Positions 10,861 through 22,340 of a stretch of 64,000 bases of DNA are shown one piece after another. The stretch's first letter is position 1. The number at the start of each line of letters is the position of its first letter. Where the stretch lies: positions 91,934,578-91,998,577 of the forward strand of contig OX375879.1 in NCBI GenBank assembly GCA_947359465.1, read 5' to 3'. The notes beneath the pieces are model-generated. The model worked only from the letters and a program-made list of their open reading frames with translations, made no database searches and was not told where the DNA came from. The position numbers were made by a program, and so were the translations under genes. This DNA is from Metellina segmentata. Lineage: Eukaryota; Arthropoda; Arachnida; Araneae; Tetragnathidae.

Positions 10861-11470
10861 CCCTCCTGATGGTTGTCTGGATGAGATTATCGTCATTACC
10901 AAAACTGACCAGATCTTATAAGATTGCTCGCCATTAGAAGAAAACTGACTAGATCTTGAAAGATATCTTGCGATTAAAAGAAACTCGTCAAATCTTACTA
11001 GACATCTCGCCATTAGCAGATAAATTACTAGATATTGCAAGATATCTGGCCACTAGAAGAAAACTTACTAGATCTTGCAAGATATCTGGCCATTAAAAGA
11101 AAACTGACTAGATCTTGAATGACATCTCGCCACTACAAGAAAACTGACTTGATCTTCCATGATATCTCGCCGTTAGAAGAAAACCAACCAGATCTTGCTA
11201 AACATCTCGCAATTAGAATATCTGACTAGAGCTTGCAATATATATTGCCACTACAAAAAAACGGACTAGAGCTTGCAATGTATATTGCCACTAGAATGAA
11301 ACTAACTAGATCTTGCGAGATATCTCGCCATTAGCAGAAAACTGACTATATCTTGATCTCGTCGTTATAAAACGTAGGCAATATCTTGATGTGACGAGAT
11401 ACATACTCGTCATTAGCAAATTTGAACAGATCTTGATGCACGAGATATCTCGTCAAAACCCTTTGGAGGG
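10861..11470 (-). mobile_element. Palindrome-rich MITE copy 2, expanded in ~40-bp steps
   Basis: In reverse orientation it starts CCCTCCTGATGGTTGTCTGG after TTCA (a probable decayed TTAA) and ends CCCTTTGGAGGG before TTAA (11471-11474). It is 610 bp against about 214 bp for unexpanded copies. The extra length is a tandem run of about eleven 38-40-bp units at roughly 10890-11350, consensus of the type GATATCTCGCCATTAGAAG plus AAAACTGACTAGATCTTGCAA. The units differ from each other at several positions, so the expansion is not recent. Confidence 0.8.
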
Positions 11471-11815
11471 TTAAATTTATTTACTGTGAATAAAAACATT
11501 TAAGTGCCTCGTTGGTATTTGAAAATTAAATATAATTTAGTAAAATATAAAAAAATAATTAGTGTACTTCTTAACAGTGGTAATTCTTGATTCGAAATAC
11601 GTGCCTAGCAGAACCTGTACACTTCAGTCACATTACCCCAATTAGTTTCTGAACGTCAAATTCAATTGTACTACATTCACTTGTCAAAGGCGTTGCGGTA
11701 TTTTTTGACACCAAAATCTATTTTCTCTTTAGCTCACGTTTTCATTCTTGCCCTGATTTCAACGTTCCAGATTTTTAATCGCCTTCTACTACAGAATGCT
11801 AAAGATGCCACTAGA
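11471..11815. other. AT-rich stretch; chance reading frame
   Basis: A 112-codon plus-strand frame (11666-12004) is hydrophobic-rich but has no recognisable family. Its second half lies in repeated DNA shared with 24.6 kb, where the frame is not maintained, which argues against a gene. Confidence 0.45.
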
Positions 11816-11819
11816 GCGG

Positions 11820-12630
11820 CTTTAAAAGTTATCTTTTTTGGAACTGTAAGAACAAGGCCATACCTATTGTTTCCTATACCATTTTACTTTCTTTTGGATC
11901 AAGGGATGAATCTAGTAAGGAAGCTCAAAGCAATGTTTCCTGTGTTTCAGCCTTATAGCTATCATGCTTCTGAAAATTTAAAGTGTATAAAGAGACATTT
12001 TTAAAGGACTTACTTTAATGAATAACGGTAAGGCAATATTTGCTTTAAAACGTTCAACGAAAATAACATAGATGAGTTAATCCCCTGTCATACACTGAAA
12101 TATATCACATTAAAGTTCACATTTTTCTTTTGGAATCGAAGTGTAAAAAATATTATTACTGTTACCACCTTTTTGTCAAAATAAGGTCGAACGTCTTAAT
12201 TTTGTAATTTGAGCAAGAGCGGTATAAAATTGGACAAAGATTCGTTTTAAAGTAAATATATTTTTTTATGCAGTTTTTAGTAGAATATTTTGTAGAATTC
12301 GGTGGGAAAAGGAGTTTATGAAGTATAAAAGGAAAATGGGCGAGTTTCGTGCTCAAGATATCAGCAATATCTTGACGAGATATCTCGTCATCAGCAAAAT
12401 ATGTCGGATCTTGATGGAAGAGATATCTAATCAAAACATCGCTGAGAGTTGAGCATTCCAATTTTTGAAACGTATAAAAACGTGACTGCTCTCTGAATGA
12501 TTGATCATTTAAGGAGTTATGTTTTCTTTATGATGAGAAAAGAATTAAACCACTCATTACATTGATTGTTACTGTTACTTGTATTGTTTAATATAATTAA
12601 AAAAGACAGCACAGTCTCTAAGCCTCGTGT
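11820..12630 (+). repeat. Dispersed duplicate of the 24.57-25.41 kb segment
   Basis: Shares long diverged similarity with 24570-25410, in the same order and orientation. Examples are ACCTATTGTTTCCTA, GCAATGTTTCCTGTGTTTCA, GACATTTTTAAAGGACTTA, GTCGAACGTCTTAATTTTGT and GATTCGTTTTAAA, then the partial MITE and a start of the array A module (AAAAAAGACAGCAC...AGTCTCTAAGCC). The copy stops where the large nested array starts at 25.4 kb. It therefore appears to be a displaced left edge of that repeat system. Confidence 0.8.
12345..12455 (-). mobile_element. Partial MITE copy 3 within the duplicated segment
   Basis: Contains the intact palindrome GACGAGATATCTCGTC at about 12374 with the linker ATCAGCAAAATATGTCGGAT and the end motif CATCGCTGAGAG before TTGA. 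The left half of the element is missing. The same partial copy occurs at 25130-25235, so it was truncated before the segment was duplicated. Confidence 0.7.
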
Positions 12631-12639
12631 ACACAACAG

Positions 12640-12925
12640 TCTTTTGTTGGACAGAGTTTCGACTTCACGACCCTACGGTTGTAACCCTTCCAACTGATAA
12701 ACCGTGACTCACCTTCTGTTACAGTGCTAAGGAATGTCATTAGGTAGGTATATACTTTAAGTCACACTGGAGCCACGCAATGACCTGTTGGTGCTTGTCC
12801 GGGATGAACCCCCGAAGGGAAAAATCCAAGGGAAACACCACGTAATTTTGAACCACTGTCAGATAATAAGATAACACTTTAGCTGGCATCCCACTCTCCA
12901 AACTTCCACACCATGCCCACGTGCC
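12640..12925 (-). repeat. SINE head fragment and SINE body, reverse orientation
   Basis: 12640-12725 is a tRNA-like head in reverse, with the B-box-like GAAGTCGAAACTCTG on the minus strand. 12738-12925 is a SINE body running from the tail (GTAGGTATATACTTTAAGTC) through TTGTCCGGGATGAACCCCCG, CACGTAATTTTGAACCACTG and CTCCAAACTTCCACACCATG. They are two pieces abutting tail to head rather than one element. Confidence 0.7.
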
Positions 12926-12929
12926 ATTA

Positions 12930-15241
12930 GTATGCAGAGCTCTGCACGGTCAGCAACGTTATCCAGATCCATAGATCAAGTTACAAAGGGGTAATATTTA
13001 CAAGTTAATGAAATGATTCATTTTATATTGTTTATTTCTGTTTGTTGCCATTCAACAACACAAAAATAAAGATGATTTGCTAATGAACTATTTCCAATAC
13101 CAAAGTAATTTTAACTATGCGGAAATGCTAATAATAGTGTATCAAAGCAGACGCGGGCATGACATCTTTTATATCAGAATGAAGTGTTTGTACATTGAAT
13201 ATTTTAGACCCATTTCAAGATTTCTATCCGTTTTGGAATTTTTCTGATGCGAAATCCGCTATTTGCGGGTTTGGTGTCTGTCTGTATGTATCTGCCCTAT
13301 ACACGTCCACACCGTTTATATATATTTTCATGGAAATTTGTATACATTGAGTACTTATATTCATTTAGTGAGTGAAATTGGTTGAGAAAGTCTATCTGAC
13401 CATCTTTCTGTACTATGTTCGATAGTGTGTTTGTGTGTTTGTGTAAGCATCACATGAATTTAATTCCAGTTATGTGATTGCAGTGTATTTAATTTTATAC
13501 ATTATCAATTAGTTTAGTGAAAGCAATATTAAACATTAATTTATTGTTATATTTAGAGGAGTTTCATGCTAATACACCTGAATAAGTATACTTAAATCAA
13601 CGATAATTTGGAAAACCTGAATGTATATTGAGTATTACGATTACTTGGATTGCTTTAACAATACCGCTAAAAAGCAATTATTTTTCAAAAATATGTATTT
13701 TTTATGGAATTTCAGCTCTTATACTGCATTTATTTCGAGTCTTTTTTTCTTTGCTCAATGAAAACGATTTCCGAATATTTGGGACAGACGATATTTTTCA
13801 ACGAACGAGAATGACACGGAAACTCGTGTTGGTTGATCGGGTGCAGTGATATTTTCTGTTTCTTTCGCTCTGAATTATTCTCGCATTTCTAAATTTAGTG
13901 CACTTTTTAGTTGTTAGTTGTGGCAACTGCGAAATCAAGAGATAAAAAGGAATCATAGATTAATATATTTAGAACAACTTTTTTTCGGCACCTTTTATTT
14001 TGTTTTACATAGCCGTTTTCTTTTGTTTTCTGTTTTAAATATTTATTATTTTAATAGTGTTTCTTTTTCATCACACGCAACACCACCACAAAGTATTCGA
14101 CTTAAAGTGGCAAGTAGGTCAGAAAAAATCAAATTTTAAGTGTAATTATACCACTATTGAAAAAATAATGCCGTTATTGAAAGAATAATAAGCGAAATTC
14201 GACAATATCGCATGTCTTATGCAAGAGTGCCACAAGTAATAAAACATATTGTTTTGTTGACTATGAATGTGAAAGCACTCGCCGTAAATTCGTCATATTT
14301 ATTAATTGAGTTGAACATGAAAATAACTTAAGAAAGGGAATTCCAAATGTGTCCCTCAAAATCGTCTTTTGTAGTTACAACCTTAGTGTCACCTTTCGTA
14401 TTTTTGTAACTTTGTCATACAACAAGGGTGCGATGTACGTGAATTATTACATAAATGGATATACATGTGTAGCATTCGTGTCCAAAGTAAGTCGTAGAAA
14501 TAATAAAGATGCGAAAGGTGTTCAAATATTATTCTATTCTACGAAAGACATAAGTGAAAAAAATATTTCCATGATCTCTTCAATCTAGAGTTAACCAATT
14601 AAAAAGGAGTACGGTCGGGTATTTTGTTAGTCTTTGATATAGTTCATTCATCGTTGTAGCTGAAAATGAATGTAAAAATTTATATGCACTTCTTGTATTT
14701 CAATAATATACACTGCAAGTTTTATCGATACACGTAATTGTTAAGGGAGACCCGTAAGGAAAAACCCAAAATTCTTATTATTCATTTCACAAAATCTTTT
14801 TTAGAGATAACTAAGCACATATTTTAAAGCAATAATCAATAAAAAAATTTAGTTTTTATTTGCAATTTTATTTTAAATTACGATTTTAATATGTTTTTTC
14901 AGCCGATATACACATTTTTTGTAAACCCTACTCCTATGTCAATTTTCAATATTTTTGTATAAAATAAATTTTAACAATATTCTTATAGTCTATGCAAAAG
15001 ACCTAGGGGAGAGATTAAAAAAAATTTACTTACGAGTTTTCATAAAAAAAACGTTCACTTTTTCATTTTATAAATTTTTATGAACTATTCCTACAAAAAA
15101 GCTATGTGCCTGTTAAACAGTTGTTCATGACATAACAAATGTGAATAGTTCAACTCTAAGTGCATTTATCAAAAAGTCTTAATATTTTAAGCTTTGGCAT
15201 AATTGCAAAAAACTGATTTTGCGATAATCGCATTTTAAGTA
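12930..15241. other. AT-rich stretch, with a recurrent CACACCGTTT-type motif
   Basis: Mostly featureless AT-rich DNA. At 13257-13365 TGCGGGTTTGGTGTCTGTCT and TCCACACCGTTTATATATAT followed by TTTTCATGGAAATTTGTATA resembles a motif widely repeated in arthropod transposable elements (CACACCGTTT ... TTGATGGAATTTG). I cannot assign a family. Three plus-strand frames of 73-79 codons (13628, 13918, 14349) show no domain. The last bases (15240-15241, TA) are the left target of the Tc1 element. Confidence 0.4.
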
Positions 15242-16650
15242 CACTATTTGCAATAAAAATTTGCGCACCAAGAAATAATTGTGGGATCATAACGAAACTT
15301 GGCATGAAGGTACATGTTGGTCAGATATGCAAATGATTAGAAATGTAGAGTGATTGCGCATTGCCTAATGCCACTAGAGGCCGTTGAACTTTGTTCTCCT
15401 TTGAGTATAAACCAGGTAAGCACAGCTTGTTTCAGTGTACATAATATTTTGCAAAGGAAACGCTGGGGTAGACATGCCGTTACGCCGCCATCGAAGACAA
15501 TATGAGCAGCTGTCAGAGTTCGAGAGGGGAAGAATCATCTGTATGATGGAAGCTGGGTTTTCAGCTCGGCGAGTAGCTCGTCAAGTAGGCCATTATGATT
15601 TTACTGTGAGGAGGTGTTGGGACCAGTAGACAGAAGAGACATCATTTACACGGAGACCAGGCTCAGGACGCCCTCGACAGACCAGTCGTCGAGAAGACCG
15701 TCACATCATACGAAACTCACGCGTAGAGCCAACTGCCTCATTGGCCACTCTCCAGACACAGGCAACACATTCACTACGGGTCCCTGTGTCTTCCCGAACC
15801 ATCGCAAAACGCCTGTCTAAAGGACATCTGGTATCGCGGCGCACATTACGTATGCTGCCAATGACACCCACCCACCGACGTCACCGTTTGGAGTGGTGTC
15901 GCGCACGACGGGATTGGACTGCAACGGAATGGAACCAGGTCGTCTTCAGCGACGATTCAAGATTCAATTTGAGCAGTGATGACAGTCGTGTCCGTGTGTG
16001 GAGGACCCGTGGTGAACGCCTCAGTCCTGACTTCGTTTTACAGCGACACACTGCTCCCACAGCTGGTGTGATGGTATGGGGTGCCATTGCTTACCATACA
16101 CGGTCACACCCTAATATTGATTCATGACACAATGACATCCCAGCGGTACGTCCATGACATACTTCAGCCACATGTGATGCCACTCATGGCAGAGCTCAAA
16201 GGAGCCATTTTTCTACAAGACAATGCTCAGCCACACACAGCAAGGATGTCACAAGACTGACTCCGACACATTACCACCCTTCCCTGGCATGCTCGATCCC
16301 CAGATTTGTCACCAATCGAGTATATCTGGGATCATTTAGGACGGAAAGTTGGACACCCTGCGAGTTTGGTCGAACTAGAGTTGCATTTATAGCAACTGTG
16401 GAACGAGATGTCTCAGGACATCATACGGAACTTGTATGCCTCAATGCCCGCTCGTATCGCATCGTGCATTCTCGCTAGAGGGGGTCCAACAAAGTACTAA
16501 AACTGCCGTTCTTTTGTATTTTTTTTTTGCAATAAATGATCCCTTTTCTTTGATTTTCTAATATCTTATATCAAAGTAGTACTTACATGTGTAAAATTTC
16601 GTTTCATTTTGACGAATTTTTCTTGGTGCGCAAATTTTTATGGCAATGTG
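15242..16650 (+). mobile_element. Tc1-like element, 1.4 kb, inserted at TA
   Basis: The left end CACTATTTGCAATAAAAATT followed by TGCGCACCAAGAAA is matched by the reverse complement of the right end, CACATTGCCATAAAAATTTG then CGCACCAAGAAA, giving terminal inverted repeats of about 35 bp. TA precedes the left end; the right TA has mutated to TG. The element carries one transposase frame on the plus strand, broken by few lesions, so it is a relatively young insertion among the elements of this window. Confidence 0.88.
15474..16500 (+). pseudogene. Tc1-family transposase with stops and one frameshift
   Basis: Starts MPLRRHRRQYEQLSEFERGR and encodes the bipartite helix-turn-helix DNA-binding domain (FSARRVARQVG, residues about 29-39), then a basic linker GSGRPRQTSRRE. 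The catalytic domain keeps all three acids: D in VVFSDDSRF, D in FLQDNAQPHTA and E in SPDLSPIEYIWDHLG. By hand count 32 residues separate the second and third acids, against 34 in canonical Tc1. Lesions: a TAG at about 15627 where RRCWDQ is normally followed by tryptophan, a frameshift near 16105 after GAIAYHTRS, a TGA at about 16258 and a TAG at about 16388. It ends near KY-stop at 16500. Full length would be about 340 residues. With these breaks it is inactive. Confidence 0.9.
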
Positions 16651-17856
16651 TGCACAAAATGCAACAGAAGTTAACGAAAACAACTTACTTTTTGCAAGTA
16701 CCTGTTTTTTAGTAATTTTTATTACGTTAAGACTCTTATCAAAACAAAAGTTTTTACCTTAAGCTCATATATATATTTTTAAAGCCAATTGTATCTCTGA
16801 TGACAACTCAGTGATTTGTGATGATTCACTGAAAAATTATTCATTTCTTGTTTAATGAACTGAAAAAAATATTTTATTGGATCAGTACTATTTTAAAATA
16901 AACCACCATTGGAAAACCACGCCTTCTTTTTTTTCTACAGCTATTTTTTTCTGTAAACGAACCTGTTTTGTATTGATACGCATGCGACGAAATGTAGCGC
17001 TATTTTTTCAATGTGTTTTCTTCAAAGGCGTCACCACATGTTTTACATGAGGACCTGGATTTCTGTCCTGTAGCTTTCGTCGATTGATAGAAAAACCAGG
17101 AGCAACACCTTAAGGGAATTTAAAATGTTTGGGATAGTCGTCGGTAGATACACTATGCTATAATGTTGCATAAATGGAGGTTTTCATGGAAACCGAAGCC
17201 AATGGTTGGGAGTCGATTGTATAGTTGGAAGATCAAATAAAAGTTAAAAAGCGGTTGTTAGCAATTTCCTTCGACTCTGAAATTTCGTCGATTTGTACTT
17301 GAATATCAGATGCATTGTCTTATCCTTGGCGCAGTTTGTCCGCTTTTGGACCTTGCGCCATAAAACCCCAAAATCCATCCATCCATCGTCTTATCCAACA
17401 AACCAAAAAACACTTTTTGAAATTTGTGGTTTGAGTCTCCCGTAAGATTTGAATTTCACCAAATCCGAAGACATAAGTTTTTAGGGATAATTCTTTTCTT
17501 TAAACGTGTTTTTAATACGTCCTATCTGCAATATGGTTCAGGTACACACTTTTACTCAAATAACAAAACAAACTACGTAAAACCAACGACGCATTTATAT
17601 TCAAGGAGAAAATAGTTACTTTCTCTGCAAATGTAAATTGATATTCTCTTATTTGAAAAGGGTTTGAATTCAAGAGTAGTTATTCGTAAAGTAGTACTTT
17701 AAATATTACTTTTTATTTGGAATTCTATAAACTAGTTCAGTTACATGAAACTTCTTGGCTTTTTATTATATCTTTACTACCACTCTGAAGGTACTAATCT
17801 GCATTTTTGGTGATTTTTACCTATTTGAAGTATTCTAGTCACCATTTCTCTTCACG
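16651..17856. other. AT-rich stretch; possible LINE/SINE tail at 17320-17400
   Basis: 17325-17395 reads TTGGCGCAGTTTGTCCGCTT then TTGGACCTTGCGCCATAAAA and CCATCCATCCATCG, which looks like a retroposon 3' end with a short CCAT tail. An internal inverted match (TTGGCGCA / TGCGCCA) is present. The family was not identified. No gene was recognised in the remainder. Confidence 0.4.
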
Positions 17857-17924
17857 AGTAATCCCGGACGGTTTCCAATAGCCCGTTTTGTTTCTCCAAT
17901 GCGACGTTAATTAAACATCTACCA
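17857..17924 (+). repeat. SINE tail fragment, forward orientation
   Basis: GTAATCCCGGACGGTTTCCA, then AATAGCCCGTTTTGTTTCTC, CAATGCGACGTTAATTAAAC and ATCTACCAACC are the last 65 bases of the SINE. It abuts an opposite copy tail to tail. Confidence 0.75.
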
Positions 17925-17930
17925 ACCGAG

Positions 17931-18242
17931 GTAAGGTGAGGTAAGGTAATTTTAATGAACGTCACACTACAGCACCACAACGGGGTATAGACGACGGTCT
18001 GGGATCAAACCCCTTTGTGAAAGATCCGAGGACAAAACCAAGTAATTTCGAACCACGGTCAGATGACGAGGCAACGCTTGAGCTGGTACCCCACTCTCCT
18101 AACTTCCACACCAACCCAACGTGAGTAGTTGGCCTCGACAGATTTAAGGTGCACCAGGCGCCTCTCCACCAAACGTTTACAAATACCCATGCACTGACCA
18201 GGATTCGAAACAGAAACCTTTCCTACCAATCGAGTCGCCATT
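17931..18242 (-). repeat. Near-complete tRNA-derived SINE, reverse orientation
   Basis: Read on the minus strand it begins ATGGCGACTCGATTGGTAGG, a good A box (TGGCnnARTnGG type). It continues with GTTTCTGTTTCGAATCCTGG, which carries the B box TTCGAATCC, then TTTGTAAACGTTTGGTGGAG and a body with GGTGCACCTTAAATCTGTCG, GGAAGTTAGGAGAGTGGGGT and ACCGTGGTTCGAAATTACTT. It ends in the TTCATTAAAATTACCTTAC tail. This is one of the best guides to the family's full length (about 310 bp). Confidence 0.82.
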
Positions 18243-18245
18243 TGA

Positions 18246-19079
18246 TGTTTTATGTTATGACAAAGACACGAAGCTTGATTCTTATTGGAAAAGTCGAAAC
18301 AATAACCTTTGAGTCGTTATTTCATTTTACTCGAAGCATCAAATTTTGCCCACGTTTTTCTTAAGTCAATTTTGCAGATTCGTGCATTTGGCGTGATGGT
18401 AATGGTAAGAAACGATCCAAATAATTTTGATATTATTAACATAATGTGCGTTGATCATAGTTTTTGACTTTCCGTTTATAAATAGCCCTCAGGTACTATC
18501 TCCTTCTGGAGTATATGGGCTTCCCGTATACGAGATACTTTTGTGGTCTTTTTCCCCATGGTGTGTACTGTCTTTAGTTAACACATATGTTGCTCTCCCT
18601 GGATACCCACACGATTTTCTGCTTTCCATACCATTATAATACTTCCCAATCCTTTTAATCTCAATTCCACAATTTCATATTCGGCTTGAAGTTTATCGTG
18701 TGTTTGACATATCCTGACCCTTACGTCATAAAACCCTCACCAACAACCGTTTAAAAAAATTGAAACGATGAGGTTTTGTGTATTTGTTCTTTTAAATTAA
18801 TATTCTGCGCAATTAATTTGAAGAGTCTGAAAATTCGTAATTTTTGAATTACATTTTGCAGTTATTCGGATTTTCTTACCCGGATAAAAGCATGCTTTTA
18901 ATTATTTTTTTTTCACCCTCACCACAAAATTGAAACGAATTTCGAATACATGTTTGAATTAACGCAGATCGTCCAATGCTGCTGTATTTTAGAAAGAAAT
19001 CAAAATAACTTTATAATTAATACAAAACGAAGAAAAATTTCCCCTAAACCTAAAAAAAAAAAAACCACTAATGAAGAGA
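18246..19079. other. AT-rich stretch, nothing recognised
   Basis: No repeat, reading frame or promoter arrangement that I can support. Small frames at 18149-18639 show no known domain. Confidence 0.4.
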
Positions 19080-20250
19080 AAAACTTCTTTAGCAATTCAC
19101 TTCCAACGTTAATTAGTAACTAAATGCGAACCCCGAATTCCAAACTTTTCACGAAATGGAAACTTATTTATTATTCTTGCATTTCAACCCGAGTTATGAA
19201 AGCGACTTTTACGGAAATAAACTCGACACACGCAAAAAACGGAGTCCCTGTTCCACTAATTGAAAACCAATTGTCGAATCTAATAATTATACAACCACAG
19301 GCAGTCTCAAATGACTTTCTTTGCATCCCTAGAAATCGCAAATAGCTTTTTACTCCAGGAACCGAACGCAAGCGGTTTTTTTCCTTGATATTAATCCAAA
19401 AGCTAATGAATAAAGGCGTTGCGTTAATGTTTACAGCGACGAATCGAGACACGAAAAAAGTAGTAATCCCTTTTCTAAATTAATTAACCGCAAAACATGA
19501 TTTGATTTGAAACACTTCTATTAACAGCCTCTCATTTTCAGTCCCTCCCTCTCTCCCGTCCTCGAGAATTCTAAAACACGAACTCTATCTAACCTGGGTT
19601 ATAAAAACCCCATTCGACAAGAGGCCTCATGGGGTTTCCTAGATTAGCATACATCTTTTAAAGTAAATTTTCCCACATAAAAACGTCGCCGAGTAATGAT
19701 AATAACAACAGCCGGGATAAAGAAGAAGAAAAAAACCGCATTCAATCCACCATCGCTTGAAACATTAAGATGAAGGAGGGGGGAAAAAATTCCCGGCTGC
19801 TTTAAGATCTACTAATATCGGGGAGCGATTATATTGAGATATTCCACCGTGCCCCATCCTTTTAAGAGTGCTGGAGGAATTGGTGAGACGAGCAGCAACT
19901 AGATGGCGCTCCTGACAGCGCAGAATGATAAATGGCCGGTACTGTCAGAACGGTAATTATCGGCTCACCTCATCTGGCCACCCATCCCCTCTCCCCTCTC
20001 CACCCCTCCTCCTTTTCCTGTGAGGGAGAGGAGGATGGAGAGAGGCAGAATGAGAGAGGGATGGGAGGACAACTCTAGGGAACGCCGCCAGCAGCATCAG
20101 TTCGGAGAGAAGTAGGACCAGGCTTTGAACAGATTTAGGGGCAGCAATCGATTCGGGTCGCACTTTAGATTCCTGTCCCCCCCTACCCCAACACCCCCGT
20201 ATCCCCTCTTCCGTGTTATTAGTAAGCGTTCTCTGCTCCATTTCTATTTC
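19080..20250. promoter_or_regulatory. G+C-richer island A (candidate conserved non-coding DNA)
   Basis: Sequence complexity and G+C rise here, without repeat families. Visible words include CAACGTTAATTAGTAACTAA and AAATTAATTAACCGCAAAAC (homeodomain cores next to a Runx-type AACCGCA), GGTTATAAAAACCCC (TATA-like, about 19598) and GGGGTTTCC (Rel-type, about 19631). Purine/pyrimidine-rich tracts such as TCTCCCCTCTCCACCCCTCC follow at 19985-20045. A 94-codon minus-strand frame (19957-20241) lies in this biased sequence and has no recognisable domain. Regulatory role is inferred from composition and motif density only. Confidence 0.35.
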
Positions 20251-22310
20251 CGTGGAGTGAAAAAAAATTTTTTTTTTTAATTCGTTCGGTCTCTCTTCGT
20301 ATCGTTAATATTTGGGAAATTATGTAATGGGATACGTTCTCCTAGAATGTAGTCCTTTTTCTTTTTGGAGTTTATATATTAGCGTTAACGGGTTCGGCAG
20401 AAGTACTGATTAAAACGTTTTTAGTGCGAACACAAAGAGTAGTTATTGAAATCGTTTGAAATTTTATTAGTCCTGGTTACAAAAATGGAAAAAAAAATAC
20501 TCTTGTGTGAACAGATTTATTGAAATCAGTTCAAATTGAATAAATTCCAGCTGTAGAAAGTCTCTTGAATACATATTTCTTGTGATCCTATACGAGTTTT
20601 GATATTTTTTGTTTTGTCATTGTAGGTAAAATAATTTAGTTTAAAAGAAATTAGTATCGTCTGTTAAATATTTCCGGGAAGTGTAGTAGAAAATTTTTTT
20701 TAAAACTCCTTTGGTTTCTCTTCGCATCATTAATATTTGGGAAATTATGTAATGGATGCGTTCTCCTAGAATGTAGTTCTTTTTCTTTTTGGAGTTTATA
20801 TATTAGCGTTAACGGGTTCGGCAGAAGTACGGATTAAAACGTTTTTAGTGCGAACACAAAGAGTAGTTATTCAAATCGTTTGAAATTTTATTAGTCCTGG
20901 TTACAAAAATGGGAAAAAATACTCTTGTGTGAACAGATTTATTGAAATCAGTTCAAGTTGAATAAATTCCAGCTGTAGAAAGTCTCTTGAATACATATTT
21001 CTTGTGATCCTGTACGAGTTTTGATATTTTTTGTTTTGTCATTGTAGGTAAAATAATTTAGTTTAAAAGAAATTAGTATCGTCTGATAAATATTTTCGTG
21101 GAGTGAAATTAAACAATTAAAAAAAAAAGCTCCTTTGGTTTCTCTTCGTATCATTAATATTTGGGAAATTACGTAATGGAAACGTTCTCCTAGAATATAG
21201 TCCTTTTAATTTTTGGAGTTTATATATTAGCGTTAACGGGTTCGGCAGAAGTACTGATTAAAACGTTTTTAGTGCGAACACAAAGAGTAGTTATTGAAAT
21301 CGTTTGAAATTTTATTAGCCCTGGTTACAAAAATGGGAAAAAATACTCTTGCGTGAACAGATTTATTGAAATAAGTTCAAGTTGAATAAATTCCAGCTGT
21401 AGAAAGTCTCTTGAATACATATTTCTTGTGATCCTGTACGAGTTTCGATATTTTTTATTTTGTCATTGCTGGTAAAATAATTTAGTTTAAAAGAAATTAG
21501 TATCGTCTGATAAATATTTCCGTAGTATGAAGTAGAACAATTAAAAAAAAACCTTCTTTGGTTTATCTTCTTATCATTAATGTTTGGGAAAGTATGTGTA
21601 ATGGGATACATATCTCCATAACATATAGTCATTTTTCCTTATTTAGAGTAGATATAGCTAGTTCGAAAGGAGTATTGATTAAAATGGTTTTAGTACGAAC
21701 ACAAAGAGCACTTATTGAAGCAGTTTGAAACTTAATAAGAGCTAGTATTAAAATGATAAAGAAATTCACCCGTGGGTATGTATTCAGATTTATTGATATC
21801 AGTTCAGATTCAATTCCTTCATAGCTGAAAAAATCACTCGTAAAATTTTTTTTTCGCGAAATGTAGCATAAGTTTCATATTAGTCTATGAATGTACTGAT
21901 TTTATTTTTTGTCATTATATGGAAAATAACGTAGTTTAAAATAAATTAGTACAGTTTTATATATTTTCCCATCAAGTGAGGAAAAAATTTTTTTTTTAAT
22001 TTGTTCTGTCTGTTCCAATCTTTAATATTTAGGATGCAATGGGATAGGATTTCACATGGAATGCAGTTCAAATACAAAGAGTAATTGTAATCGTTTGGAA
22101 TTTTGTTTGGCATAATTATAAAAACTTAAAATTTAATTTCAAACATTTATTGAAAACAGTTCAAATTAATTTTTTTATAGTTTCAAAACCTCTTGAAAAT
22201 ATATTTCTTTTAACATTACAATATCCATGATTGTACTGACTTCATCTTATATAGTTCTATCTAAAAAAATTTAGAGTTAAGAAGAAAAAAGCATTTTCTT
22301 TTGAAATAAA
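20250..22310 (+). repeat. Decaying 424-bp tandem array (about 4.8 units)
   Basis: The anchor TCTCTTCGTATC-ATTAATA recurs at about 20292, 20717, 21141, 21564 and about 22005, giving steps of 425, 424, 423 and about 440. The first three units are nearly identical (for instance GGAGTTTATATATTAGCGTT and ACGGGTTCGGCAGAAGTAC in each). The fourth keeps about half of the text and the fifth only fragments such as GGAATTTTGTTTGGC and CAGTTCAAATT. The array starts sharply at the edge of island A and fades to the right. Reading frames inside are artefacts. Confidence 0.9.
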
Positions 22311-22340
22311 GAACTGTTTCTGGAGCATTTTTCTTTTTAC

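Noticed and set aside
11666..12004. 112-codon hydrophobic plus-strand frame
   Set aside because: Its right part is a duplicated segment whose other copy (24.6 kb) does not keep the frame.
14741..17465. Possible older element around the Tc1 insertion, with AAGGGAGACCCGTAAGG on the left and GTCTCCCGTAAG on the right
   Set aside because: The two words are not in inverted register over enough length, and no target duplication was found.
19957..20241. 94-codon minus-strand frame with an Arg/Gly-rich C-terminus
   Set aside because: The composition comes from a CT/GA-rich tract, and there is no domain or supporting splice or promoter context.
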